Assembly (NCBI GenBank): GCA_021464245.1
Contig: JADCRB010000056.1
Location: 2,639,805 to 2,703,804 of the forward strand
DNA length: 64,000 bases
Origin: Carallia brachiata
Taxonomy: Eukaryota; Streptophyta; Magnoliopsida; Malpighiales; Rhizophoraceae
Direction of reading: 5' to 3'
Each line of letters begins with the position of its first letter. Positions within the stretch are counted from its first letter, which is position 1. Below, in pieces: positions 35,475 to 47,702 of the stretch. The position numbers and the translations under genes are program-made. The notes beneath the pieces are model-generated. The model had not been told where the DNA came from, did no database searches, and saw nothing but the letters and a program-made list of their open reading frames with translations.

Positions 35475-37686
35475 GCACAAATTTTTACATTGTACGGGCA
35501 CACTGCATTTATTTGATTGGCAACTCACTTATGAAGATGGTTATATCCAAACATTCACTGCCAGCTTGGAACTTTACTAGTGCATAGCTGCCCTCAACAA
35601 GTTTGCTTTCTGTTTCAATTTTATAGTTTTTATGGTTAAAATCATTGTTTGAGAGGCTCTGGCAAGAATAGTCTCTTTGTGAAAACATAGGTAATGACTC
35701 CTAATAGTTAACTTTTTCACGGATCTAACAGTATAGGAGTCTCGTGTACAGAGATACCGTCTCTAGCAACAATTGCTAAGAGTAAAAATCTTCCTTCTTT
35801 TTCCCGTTAGAAAGCAGCATTAGCAGCTGCTAATATGTGCTTTTGGAATGAATAACTGTTATAGCTTTTTTTTTTCTTGTTTATCGTTATGCTGCCCATT
35901 TCTAGCTTGGATCAATGTACTTTCTCAGCATTACGGTCTGAGACACTGGAGAAGGGCTTGTGTCCTGCTTCATTATTTTTCAATTGTAGCAAGAATATTT
36001 TGGAACCAAGATTGGTAATTGCTTGTTGCCTGCATTCTTGAGCTTTCAAACTTTTGAGACTTGGGATCGTTGCTTTCATTATTTTACTCATGAAGTGGGT
36101 CCAACCTGGAAACTATCTATTTTTATACTTGCTTCTCTAGAAAATTTGTTATCAAAGTGAGTCTGAGTGTCATATTAGGTGACAAGTTTCTGTGGTCTTT
36201 TTTTTAACAACTCATTGATTTGTTATTAGTCTTTCAGCAACTCATTCTTTTATTTTTTGCGAAAATGTTTATGTCCAACCAAACAATTGTCTGGCAAGTG
36301 TTTATAATTAATGCAACTAATTTCTGTAATCAAAATGAAAAAAGTGGAATAGAAAAAATAATAATTTATTTTTAGTTATATTTTATCAATTTTGTTACAC
36401 AAATTATTACATTATAAACACTCATTTGCTACACAACTTTTCTCGGTCATATAACAAGAGTCTTATGTTTTTTTAAGGGAGTAAGATTGGAATTTTACAC
36501 TATGTTTGGGAACAAAAATAACGGGGGAGAGGAAAAAACTTCAACTTGAAGGCCTTCGTTGGCAAAGGTTCGATCAAAACGGTTCGTTTCTTTTCTTTGT
36601 CAAGCTGACATCTAGTTGAAGACTTGAAGGTTGTTTGGTCTTGGGCCGTGCTAGTGGACTGAAGAGAAAGAGCAAAAAAATTTGTTCATTTCAAAACACA
36701 ACCATATTTGAAGCCCAGGGGCCAGGGACCAGCTCAATAAATCCCGGATGTATTCCACGTCGTCGAGGTCGGAGCAATGGTTTTCTTTTTTCTTTAATTG
36801 ACTTGATTGAAATTTGATTTAAAATTTTAATTTTAAAGATGATTTTGGCCTCAAAAGAAAAATTTTAAGAAGATTTTAGTATCAGTAAACTATTACTTAC
36901 TGGTGAAGTTGTAGTAATTATTGGATAAATTTTGCAGTAGACCAACGAATGAAAAGGGAAGGAATAGTGTTTTTTGTGCATAGAGGGAAGATTGGAATGA
37001 GTATTCGAAGGTTAATCAAAGCACAATATTTTCTTTTTCTTTTTTTTATTTGGTAAAATTTCATATTATATTATATAGTAAAAGTAGATGGTTATACTGG
37101 CCATCCAAAAAGAAGTTATACTGCTTTTAGCACCAAAAAAATGTTTTGAGAAAAAAATTTTAAAAATTAATGTTGAGGATAACAATAAATACATTTAAAA
37201 TTTAATTTTTTTAAAAAATAATAATAAAGTGCTTGGATAGAATATAATCAAATCATTTGACCATGTAACAGTATCCTATTAATAGTTAGAAAAAGGAAAA
37301 AGTTTTTGATCTCGAATATGTAGTTTGAATAAAGTAACGAAATACAATAATTTACTAATAAAATGTAGTCATATTAATACTTTAAGTAAGAATTTTTAGT
37401 TGCAAAAATTTTTTTTTTAATAATATCATATGAGATCTATACTTTATATTTTAAAATAATATTTATTTAATTTTACATTTTAATTTTACTGTTTCATATT
37501 TTATTACTGTATTTATATTTTATTAATAAATAATCACATTTTATTATTTTAATCAGACTGTAGATTGGAACTGTAATCTCGGGTCTCAAACCATCCTCTT
37601 AGAAAAAATTCAAAACAATTTTCATCCAGGAAGTAAAGGGAAATACGATTGTGCCAACTCATAAGTCGTAACAAGTAAGCAATTAG
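35475..37686. other. B-C spacer, part of the array unit
   Basis: Alignable to the A-B and C-D spacers, but without the two insertions after A. It therefore provides the empty sites for both. No gene supported. Confidence 0.6.
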
Positions 37687-37695
37687 TGACGTGGC
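37687..37695 (+). promoter_or_regulatory. Conserved TGACGTGGC promoter motif, GT47 copy C
   Basis: Same motif, 290 bp before the copy C ATG, in the shared promoter block. Confidence 0.4.
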
Positions 37696-37976
37696 AATAT
37701 TACCAGAAATAACCTCCTCCAACTGGCATCGGCTCCCTCTGGAACCGCCAAGACTCGGATACTTTTGACTTCTTGTTGACTATCCCCTTCCCTCCCTCTT
37801 CTGTTAAAAAGAATCACAGGCAACAAACGATGCCTCACATCCAACCCCCAACTCTGAAGCAAATCAAGAAAATTTCCCCAAAATTTTCTCTCTTTCCCGC
37901 GCTTTCTTTTCTATTCCAAATTTTCTCGAGAAAAAAAAAGATTAGAAGAAAAAATCCAAGAAAACAAGAAAAGAAA

Positions 37977-40537
37977 ATGGCTCTAAATGTTGTTAATCTC
38001 TGTTGGCAGTTTGCTCTCCCATCCTCCACTTCTTCCACGCCCACGCCAATCTCAAAGGGTTTTTGGTTTTGCTTGGCGTTTTGGGATGCATCTCCTGGTT
38101 TGGCTATCTCGTTGTCCACGACAAGCTTCCAAATGCTTCTGTTGATGTATCAGTCGTATCAACTTCTTCCGAGCCCGAGCTTGAGACTGTGACTGAGGTA
38201 TTCACTTTCTCGCACTTTCTTTATCTTTCCCTCTGCACTTTCTATGATTACAATGGAGATTTCAATTCAAGATTTCTAGTTTCTTCTCAATCATCTGTTA
38301 GATAATTGCCCTTTCAATTTTATAGGTCACCGGGGTCGATTTTTATGAAGAAGATCTGGATACTTCTGATCTTTCAAATGAAGAAATCTTTCATTCCCAT
38401 TACACATTCCTGACTAGATTCGAGTTAATGGAGGGAGATTTCAAAGTTTTCGTGTACCCAGCCCCAGATGCAGACCCGGAAATTGCGCTTCAGATTTACG
38501 GAGAACATAACACTGAAGTATACTTCGTTAAGAATCTCTTGGAGAGCAAGTTTGTGACTAAAAATCCTGAGGAGGCTAAATTCTTTTTTGTTCCCTTTTT
38601 ATGTCAAAGGTGGAGCAAGATGGTATGATTAGTGGTCCCAAGAAAATGATTCATTTGTTCTTTCTTTGCTCGTATGATTCGTGTACTGACTATAAATCTA
38701 GTTCCAGTTTCTGGGTTTTTGTCAGATTGATTTCTTGCTGATAAAATAAATTGATTCATTACTAGATGTCACCTATGTGTTAGTCCTGTTCTACTTTCGT
38801 TTTATTCAATGAACTGCCCACCATTTTTTAATTCTTCGTTTACGCATTAGTACATATTTGACTTATGCAGGGATATCCGAGGGTGAAAGCGCATCGCGTT
38901 CTTAAGGATTATGTCCATGAATTGATTTCCAAATACCCATACTGGAATAGGAAATTCGGTGCTGATCACTTTTATTTTGCTTGCCCTGGCCTTACATTGA
39001 TTCCTGATGCGGCTGCTCGGTTTCTTCTTAAGAACTCAATTCAACTTGTTTCTTCACAAACAAACTACAAAGAATACTTCCCACAAGGATATTGTTCTCC
39101 CGCAGCCAGGACACTCTGATGGTCTTCCTGCTCGTGCATTTGACTCCAGGAACAGGTACAGTAAAAGTATCAGATTATGCCCTTGAATCATGGAATGGAA
39201 CATATTCGTGTAATTCAAGACAGTAAACTTGGTGAGCACTGACATTTTAGAGAAGTTAATGAAGTTGGATTGAACTCAAATGCTGAACTTTGTGGCCATG
39301 TATATCTAGCCAATGCAACTACTGGCTTTTAGCAGCATATTAGTTAAAGTTTAGGCATGTGTGAGAGACCACATTGCAATTTTCACCCTATTTCTGCAAT
39401 TTTCTTTTGCTAATCTGATGCATAAAGCATTTTGTATATTGTTTTCTAGAGCTTGGTACTGCTTTAATCTTGTAAACTAATTTGATTTTCCAATTTTCAT
39501 ATAAAATGACCTTATCAGTTTAACTGTACCTGTCTATTGTTGCAGGATAATGCTCAACTTCTGGAGTGCTCCTTCTAATTCGGAAGTGAAAGATGCAAGA
39601 AAGAGTGCTTGCAAGAATGATCAACTAGGAATCTGGAGGGAGGTGCTCAATTGGCATTACCAAATGGAATGGTACAGGAATGTTTTTTGCATCTGTCCTG
39701 ATGAGCTTCAAGCCATTGGCGCTTGTATAACAGCATCCATCCGTATGGAATGCGTTCCTGGTAAGTACTGTGCCTTTATCAGCTGCTGAGCCTGCTTTTG
39801 TTCACGATTTGATGGACTTCTTCATCATAATTGGATATGCCCAAAGACACACAGTGATAAAGCGCCTCTGGAAAATAATAAAACAGAAATGGGTCACCTA
39901 ATTTCCATAGAAAAACAAATTTGCATGCCACTTGTATCAAAGCATAGATGGTGGACAAAAGGACTTTCTGCTAAATTGTTCTTATAATTCTTTCGCTTTC
40001 TGAACCATATTCATACTTCTGGACTGGATTACATCTTTTCTCTCTAAGCAATTTGCCTGTCATTCTGCAGTTTTCTGGTCTGGGTATGACTTGCCATTCA
40101 ATTGGACTCTTGACTGGCGTAGCTTTTCAGTAGCCCTCGAAGAGAGAGGTGTTTCCAGTGTGAAGAAAGTTCTTGATGGCAAAGACAAGGCAGAATGTGA
40201 TAGACTGCAAAGGAATGTCGCAGATGTAAGCAGATGTTCTTTTAGTCTACTTGGGATTTGCTGATCAACAAAATTTACTGCTTGGAATTCTGTTGAAACC
40301 CTTTGCATGGTTCCTTGGACACATCTCTTTTTGCTTCTTTACAACTCCTTTCAAAAACTGTTTCAGAGTAACTTAAGTACACTACAAGCCCAAATATCGT
40401 CATAATTTTCTATTCCTTCATTATATTGATTTCAGGTCTGGAGGCACTTGCAATGGAATTTAGGCGCAAAGAAAAGGGATGCATTCCATATGGTGATGTA
40501 CACTCTGTATGTGCGCCGCTATGTCGTTGGGTACTGA
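37977..40537 (+). pseudogene. GT47 exostosin-like copy C, two frame-disrupting deletions
   Basis: Exons: 37977-38197, 38326-38622, 38871-39155, 39546-39760, 40071-40225, 40436-40537. Exon 1 lacks one base near 38018 (A has GCTCTACCC, C has GCTCTCCC), which diverts the frame at residue ~14 and ends it at a TGA at 38190-38192. Exon 3 lacks two bases near 39083 (CCACACAAG to CCACAAG). Together they remove three bases, but the frame between them is closed, so a full protein cannot be made. Splice sites are intact. An ATG at 37830 in the leader is in frame with the main ATG and would add 49 residues; it shares the same break. Confidence 0.85.
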
Positions 40538-41241
40538 GAATAACTGAAAGTAGCTGCTTGATCTTCTGCATGTGCCTTAACTGCTCTACACAATCTCCAA
40601 CGCAACAAAATGGATTTGAAGCTTTTCTTTTGTCTTTGTTTCAAAAAATTTAAAAAGTTTCTGTTTTGTATTTGATTGATGCTTCCTGAAAACCAAATTG
40701 TAGATAGCTTTGGTAGATGTATTTGGTTGTTTCATATTCTAACAGTGGCTGCTGTTAATCAGGTCAATAATTGATATCATACTACATTACCTAAGAGGCA
40801 CTTCAACATATTATCCTGCCACATTCTTTAACACATCGTTATTGTCTGGATAACAACGAAAAATTCCAGGCTTGGCAAAATACAAGCATCCCTTGCCAGG
40901 CTGCTTTGTTGTCAATACCACACTTTGCCAGAGGCATTGCAACTTTAGCACTTCAGAATCATCTGCTGCAAATACAAAAGAATTCTGAATTTCCAAAGTT
41001 CACCATTTTCATTAGAGGTCAACACAAGCAAATCTGGACAACCTAACTCTTTGATACACTGTAATGTGATTTCATTGTTTTAAACAGCAGAATGATAAGG
41101 TGATATAAGGTGGCTATTGGTGGAAACTCTCAACATTATTTGGTGGATATAGCCTATAGGGCACTTGTTTGTGAAATTCTTTGTAAATTTAATTTGACTA
41201 TATGAGACAAGGTAGAAATTGTAGTACTCCTTGGGAATCAA

Positions 41242-41343
41242 GTCCGGAAGCTCTTCAAGTGGAACTCTACCCCAGTCACCGCTGATGCATTTCATATGGC
41301 GGTGTATAAACTGTGGATACACCGCCATGTTGCTAGGTACTAA
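41242..41343 (+). pseudogene. Second terminal exon (6') of copy C
   Basis: Exactly 102 nt, 34 codons including TAA, the same length as exon 6 of B, C and D. It reads VRKLFKWNSTPVTADAFHMA then VYKLWIHRHVARY. The acceptor AG before it is mutated to AA (AATCAAGTCC against AATCAGGTCC in D), so it can no longer be spliced in at the ancestral position. Confidence 0.75.
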
Positions 41344-43289
41344 GGTACTACAACTTGCCCCCAGCGTCTCTGAAATATCCCTCCAAACAATACGAGCTAC
41401 GAAGCTAATCGTTACTTTCTTTGATTCAGTTGCTCCTCTTATGAACTTTAATTAGACAGGATCATTGGAAGCTTAAAGTTTTTCCTTTCTATTTTTACCA
41501 CCCAAGATTTGTTCGCACAGATCATCAGGTATATGCTTGAGAAGGTGGCGTCCAAGGTAGATCTTGGGACCTTTGAGAGGATTTAACGACAGAAAAGAGG
41601 GAAAAATACTCATTGCTTTGTACATCAGTAAACATTACCATTTTTGGTGCACATACTTTCATACAGACTTAAGTCGGATACACCCATTTTAGTACATAGT
41701 CTCTAGTTCTCATTTGTGCATTATTCCCAATCTAATGAGGCAATGACGTTGGATTATTAGGTATATCTTGCTTGTGTTACCATCCACATTCACAAATCTG
41801 TGAAAAAACTCCTATTAGCTAAGCACGTCGTCACTTCATGTTTTGTGGTCTCCACTGCTAAGCTGTCAATCCCATCTATCCTTGTGATGCATTTGCGTTC
41901 ATTTGATTGGCAACTCACTTTTGAAGATGGTTATATCCAAAGACTCACTGCCAGTTTGGAACTTGACAAGGACAACAAGTTTGCTTTCCGTTCCTAATTT
42001 ATAGTTTTTATGGTTAAAATCGGTTTTTGAGAGGCTTTGGCAAGAACTGTTTCTTTGTGAAAATATAGGTAATGACTCCTGATAAATAACTTCTTCACGG
42101 ACTTAACAATATAGGAGTCTCGTGTACACAGACTCCCTCTCCAACAAGAATTGCTAGGAGTAAAAATCTTCTTTGTTTTTTCCTGTTAGAAAGCAGCAGT
42201 AGCAGCTGTTAATATATGCTTTTGGAATGAATAACTGTAATGGAATTGTTTTTCTTGTTTGTCGGTACGCTGCCCATTTCTAGCCTGGATGAATGTACTT
42301 TGTCAGCATTATGGTCTACAACACTGAAGAAGGGCTTGTGCCCTGCTATATTATTTGTCAATTCTAGCAAGAATATTGTGGAACCAAGATTCGTAATTGC
42401 TTGCAGTCTGCATTCCTGAGCTCTCAAACTTTTGAGAGATGGGATCGTTGCTTTTATTGTTTCACTGATGCAGTGGGTTCGACCCGAAACCTATTTATTT
42501 GAATAGCTGCGTTCTTTAAAAATTTGTTATCAAAACGGGTTTGAGTGTCACGTTGGGTGATGGGTAATTTGTGGTCTCTGTTTTTTAACAACTAATTCGT
42601 TTGTTATTGGTCCTCCAACAACTCATTCGATTATTTTTTTGGAAAAATGTTTATAGCTAACCAAAAAGTTGTCCGATAAGAGTTTATGATTAACACAATC
42701 TTTGTGATTTGTATAATTAAAATAATAAAATGTGAAATTAAAAAAATAATAATTTATTTTTTTGTAAATTTTATTAATTTTGTTGTATAAATTACAATTG
42801 TTATTGCATTGTGTATAATCATTGAGCAAATTTCCTCAGATCATGTAATAAGACTCTTATTTTTTAAGGGCATAGGTATAAATCCCAAATTTTGTTATTT
42901 GAATTTTTATTCGAATTAAAACGAGTTTGATTTTTTGAAGCCAATATGATATATTTTGTAATAAAAAAATAATAAAACGTATTTTTTTTACAAAAAATAT
43001 TATTATAATTTTAAAAAATCAAACATTCGTTTCAATTCGAACATAAAAAAAAAATTAAAGATCCTTATTTTTTTCCATTTGTTTGAGAGAGTAAGATTTG
43101 AACTTTACACTATGTTTGGGAAAAAAAATAGGAAAGAGGAAAAGACTTCAACCTGAAGGCCTCCGTGGGCAGAGGTTCGATCAAAACGGTTCGTTTCTTT
43201 TCTTTGTCAAGCCGGCATATAGTTGAAGGTTGTTAGGTCTTGGGTTGTGCCAGTGGAGTAAATAGAAAATAATAATAATAATAATAACT
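41344..43289. other. C-D spacer, part of the array unit
   Basis: Contains the downstream flank of C, including a stretch at 41500-41800 also found behind D (47860-48140) but missing behind A and B. No gene supported. Confidence 0.55.
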
Positions 43290-43500
43290 AACGTCTATTA
43301 GTTCAAGTGATGAGGAATTTGATTTCTTTTAAATGAGATCTTGAGTTTGAGTCTTGTGTATAGAAAAAATAGGTACTGAGAGAGTTTTGTCTCATTTAAT
43401 GAGTCCAATCAGCTCGAAATAAATTAATCAGAATCCAATAAATTTTTTAATACCAAAACTTTCAGACAAAAAATAAATAAATAAATAAATAATAAATAAT
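43290..43500 (+). mobile_element. SINE, family 1, copy 2, in the spacer before copy D
   Basis: Box A-like TTAGTTCAAGTGATGAGG, box B TTGAGTTTGAGTCTTG, the body phrase TTTTGTCTCATTTAATGAGT and an AAAT-repeat tail match the copy at 2910-3106. The spacers before B and C run straight through this point without it (GTGCTAGTGGACTGAA then A-rich), so it inserted after the array formed. Confidence 0.75.
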
Positions 43501-43599
43501 GATTCATTTCAAAACACAATTCACCAGGACTTTCAGACAATAAATAAATAAATAAATAAATAATAAAAAATGGCTCATTTCAAAACACAATTCAACAAA
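43458..43599 (+). repeat. 71-bp tandem duplication covering the SINE tail
   Basis: ACTTTCAGACAAAAAATAAA ... ATTTCAAAACACAATTCA occurs at 43458 and again at 43529. The unit joins the SINE's last bases, its AAAT tail and the adjoining flank, so the duplication postdates the SINE insertion. Confidence 0.8.
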
Positions 43600-44123
43600 G
43601 CCTAGGTGTATTCCACCTCGTTGAGGTCGGAGCAAATAGGTTTTTTTTTTTAAATTGACTTGATTAAAAAGCATCCATACTAATATTAGCACCAAAAAAA
43701 TTTTTGAAAAAAATTTTAAAATTTAAAATAACACTAATATATTTAAAATAATATTAAATATATTTAAAATTTATTTTTTAAAAAAATAATAAAAAAGTGT
43801 TTAAATAGAGTATGACCAAATCATTTTACCATATAATAGTATCATATTAATATTGAACACCATTATATCATAAGAAGATTTTTTGTTCGAAATGTTGACA
43901 AGACACTCGATTTTTTTGCAACTACCATATTACTTTCTGTAATAAAAAACTAATAAAATATATTTTTTATTATAAAAAATATTACAGTAATTACAAAAAT
44001 TCAAGATCTCATTGTATTCTAACAAAATTTTATACGCAATACTTTTTTCCATTAATATTTAGAAAAAATTCAAAACAATTTTCATCCGGAAAGTAAAGGG
44101 ATTGTACCAACTCATTCGTATAG

Positions 44124-44132
44124 TGACGTGGC
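44124..44132 (+). promoter_or_regulatory. Conserved TGACGTGGC promoter motif, GT47 copy D
   Basis: Same motif, about 305 bp before the copy D ATG. The adjacent GTAAGCAATTAG seen in A-C is deleted here, while the motif itself is kept. Confidence 0.4.
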
Positions 44133-44265
44133 AAGATTACCAGAAATAACGTCCTCCAACTGACATCGGCGCTCTGTGTAACCGCCAAGACTCAGATACT
44201 TTTGACTTCTCGTTGACTCTCCCCTTCCCTCCCTCTTCTGTTAAAAGAATCACAGGCAGCAAGCA

Positions 44266-44397
44266 ATGCGCACAATCAACCCCAACCCCAACTCTGAAGC
44301 AAATCAAGAAAATTTCCTCAAAATTTTCTTTCGTTTTCCCTCGCTTTCTTTTCTATTCCAAATTTTCCCGAGAAAAAAAAAAAAAAAGAAAGATTAG
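44266..44397 (+). other. Upstream open frame in the copy D leader
   Basis: ATG at 44266, 43 codons, TAG at 44395-44397, ending 31 bp before the main ATG (44429). An in-frame ATG two codons upstream of the main one (44423) is a further alternative start. Confidence 0.45.
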
Positions 44398-44428
44398 AAG
44401 AACAAATCCAAGAAAACAGAAAATGAAA

Positions 44429-46918
44429 ATGGCTCTAAATGTTGTTGATCGATTTTGGCAGTTTGTTCTACTCCTCCAAAAGTTCTACCGCGACCACGCC
44501 AATCTCAAAGGGTTTTTGATTTTTATTGGCTTTTTGGGATTCATTTTCTTTGTTGGCGTTTGCCTTCTCCAGGACAAGCTTCCAAACGCTTCTGTTGATG
44601 CATCAGTCGCAACAACTTCTGAGTTTGAGCCTGTGCCTGAGGTATTCACTTTCTCGCGCTTTCTTTATCTTTTCTTCTTTTCTTTTTATGATTACAATGG
44701 TGATTTCAATTCAAGATTTCTAGTGTCTTCTCAATCATCTATTAGAAAATTGCCCTTTCCATTTATAGGTTGCCGAGGTCGATTTTTATGAAGAATATCA
44801 GGATAGTTCTGAGGAAATCTTTCTTTCCCATAACACATTCTTGGCTACCTACGAGTTAATGGAGAGATTTCAAAGTGTTCGTGTTCCCAGAACCAGGGGC
44901 AGACCCGGAATTTGTGCTTCAGCTTTACGGAGAACATAACACTGAAGTATACTTCCTTAAGAATCTCTTGGAGAGCAAGTTTGTGACTAAAAATCCTAAG
45001 GAGGCTAAATTCTTCTTTGTTCCCTTTTCTTGTCAAAGGTGGAGCAAGATGGTATGATTATTCGCCCCAACAAAATGATTTATTTCGTTCTTTCTTTGCT
45101 TGTATAATTCATGTACTGACCATAAATCTAGTTCCAGATTCCGGGTTTTTGTCAGATTGATTTCTTGCTGTTAAACAGATAATATAGCAATTGATTCGTT
45201 AGTAGGTGTCATCAATGTGTTAGTCCTGCTCACCGTTTTGCAATTCTTTGTCTAAGCATTAGTGCATATTTGACTTATGCAGAGATATCCGAAGGAGAAA
45301 GCGCGGCACGTTCTTAAGGATTATGTCCATGAATTGATTTCCAAATACCCACACTGGAATAGGACATTCGGTGCTGATCACTTCTACTTTGCTTGCCCTG
45401 GCCTTGCATCCATTCCTGATACGACAGCTCGGTTTCTTCTTAAGAACTCAATTCGACTTGTCTCTTCGCCAACAAACCGTAAAGAATACTTGCCACACAA
45501 GGATATTGTTCTCCCGCAGCCAGGAAACTCTGATGGTCTTCCTGCTCGTGCATTTGACTCCAGGAACAGGTACGGTAAAAGTATCGGATTATGCCCTTGA
45601 ATGATGGAATAGAACATATTCGTGTAATTCAAGAGAGTAAACTTGGTGAGCACTTGACATTTTAGAGCAGTTAATGAACTTTGATTGAACTCAAATGCTG
45701 AACTTTGCGGCCCTGTATATCTAGCAAATGCAACTACGGGCTTTTAGCAGCATATTTGTCAAAGTTTAGGCATGAGTGAGTGACCACATTGCAATTTTCA
45801 CTCTCTTTCTGCAATTTCTTTTTGCTATCCTTATACATAAAGCATTTTGTATATTGTTTTCCAGAGCTTGGTACTGCTAAGTAAACTAATTTGATTTTCC
45901 AATTTTCATATAAAATGACTTTCTCAGTTTAACTGTACCTGTATACTGATGCAGGATAATGCTCAACTTCTGGAGTGCTCCTTCTAATTCGGAAGTGAAA
46001 GATGCAAGAAAGAGTGCTTGCGAGAATGATCAACTCGGAATCTGGAGGGAGGTGCTCAATTGGCATTACCAAATGGAATGGTACAGTAATATTTTTTGCA
46101 TCTGCCCTGATGAGCTTCAAGCCATTGGTGCTTGTATAACGGCATCCATCCGTGTGGAATGCGTTCCTGGTAAATACTGTGCCTTTATCAGCTGCCAAGC
46201 CTGCTTTTGTTCACATTTCGATGGATTGTTTCATTATATTTGGATATTGGAAAATAATATAACGGCAACGGTCATTTAATTTCCATAGAAAACAAATATT
46301 CACGCCACTCTTATCAAAGCATAGATGGTGGACAAACGAACTTTCTGCTTAATTGTTCTTAGGAGTTTCTTTTCGCCTTGTGAACCATACTCGTACTCCT
46401 GGACTGGATTTCGTTTTTTTCTCTTTAAGCAATTTGCCTGTCACTCTGCAGTTTTCTGGTCCGGGTATGACTTGCCATTCAATAAGACTCTTGACTGGAA
46501 AAGCTTTTCAGTGGCCCTCAAAGAGAGAGATGTTTCCAGTGTGAAGAAAGTTCTTGATGGCAAAGACAAGGCAGAATGTGATAGACTGCAAAGGAATGTC
46601 GCTGATGTAAGCAGATGTTCGTTTTGTCTACTTGGGATTTTCTGATCAACAAAATTTACTGCTTGAAATTCTCTTGAAACCCTTTGCATGGTTCCTTGTA
46701 CACTTCTCTTTTTGCTTCTTTACAACTCCTTCCAAAAACTGTTTCAGAGTAGCTAAAGTACACAGCAAGCCCAAATATCATCATAATTTTCTATTCCTTC
46801 ATTTTATTGATTTCAGGTCCAGAGGCACCTGCAGTGGAATTTACGCACAAAGAAAATGGATGCGTTCCATATGGTGATGTACACTCTGTATACGCACCAC
46901 TATGTCGTTGGGTACTGA
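44429..46918 (+). pseudogene. GT47 exostosin-like copy D, two-base deletion in exon 2
   Basis: Exons: 44429-44641, 44769-45051, 45283-45569, 45955-46169, 46452-46606, 46817-46918. Exon 2 is 283 nt against 285 in A: at 44862-44867 GAGAGAGACTTC has become GAGAGATTTC. The frame turns after YELMER and meets a stop at 44937-44939, before the exostosin domain. Exons 3-6 are otherwise open and well kept (KYPHWNRTFGADHFYFACPG, FCICPDELQAIG, ECVPV, LPFNKTLDWKSFSV), so the break looks young or could be a sequencing error. The N-terminus is the most diverged of the four (DRFWQFVLLLQKFYRDH). Confidence 0.83.
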
Positions 46919-47600
46919 GAATAACTGGAAAGTAGCTGCTTGATCTTCTGCATATGCCTTGACGGCTCTACACAATCTCCAACGCAACAAAATGGATTCG
47001 AACTTTTCTTTTGTGTTTGCTCCAAAAAATTAAAAAGTTTCTCTTTTGTAATGATTGATAGTTCCTGCAAACCTATTTGATGTATTTGGTTGTTTCATAT
47101 TCAAACATTGGCTGCCGTTATCAGGTCAATAATTGATCTCATGCTACAGTACCTAAGAGGCACTCCAACATATTATCCTGCCACATACATTCTAACACAT
47201 TGTTATTGTCTGGATAACAAGGAAAAATTCCAGGCTTGGCAAAAGACAAGCATCCCTTGCCAGGCTGCTTTGTTGTCAATACCACATTTTGCTAGAGGCA
47301 TTGCAACTTTAGCACTTCAGAATCATCTGCTGCAAATACAAAAGAATTCTGAATTTCCAAAGTTCACCATTTTCATTAGGGTCAACACAAGCAAATCTGG
47401 ACAACCTAACTCCTTGATATACTGTAATGTGATGCCATTGTTTTATACAGCAGAATGGTAAGGTGATATAAAGAGGCTATTGGTGGAAACTCTTAACATT
47501 ATTTGGTGGACATAGTCTATAGGGCACTTGTTTTTGAAATTTTTTGTAAAGTAAATGATTATCAGACAAGGTAGAAATTCTAGGACCCCTTGAGAATCAG

Positions 47601-47702
47601 GTCCGGAAGCACTACGAGTGGAACCCTCCTCCAGTCTCCCTCAATGCATTTTATACGGCGATGTATGGAGTGTGGTTGCCCTGCCATGTTGCTAGGCACT
47701 GA
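47601..47702 (+). pseudogene. Second terminal exon (6') of copy D
   Basis: 102 nt, 34 codons, ending in TGA after an intact AATCAG acceptor, in the same phase as exon 6. It reads VRKHYEWNPPPVSLNAFYTA then MYGVWLPCHVARH. Of the three exon 6' copies this has the best-kept boundaries. It could replace exon 6 by alternative splicing from the exon 5 donor at 46606, or be a fossil. Confidence 0.75.

Noticed and set aside
46353..46645. Open frames running through intron 4 and exon 5 of copy D
   Set aside because: They are wrong-frame readings of intron and exon 5; the exostosin frame across exon 5 is clear once exon 4 is spliced in.
47090..47461. 123-codon frame downstream of copy D (and matching pieces behind A-C)
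   Set aside because: The four flanks are similar at DNA level, but the frame is interrupted in the other copies and indels are not in multiples of three, so it behaves as non-coding flank.
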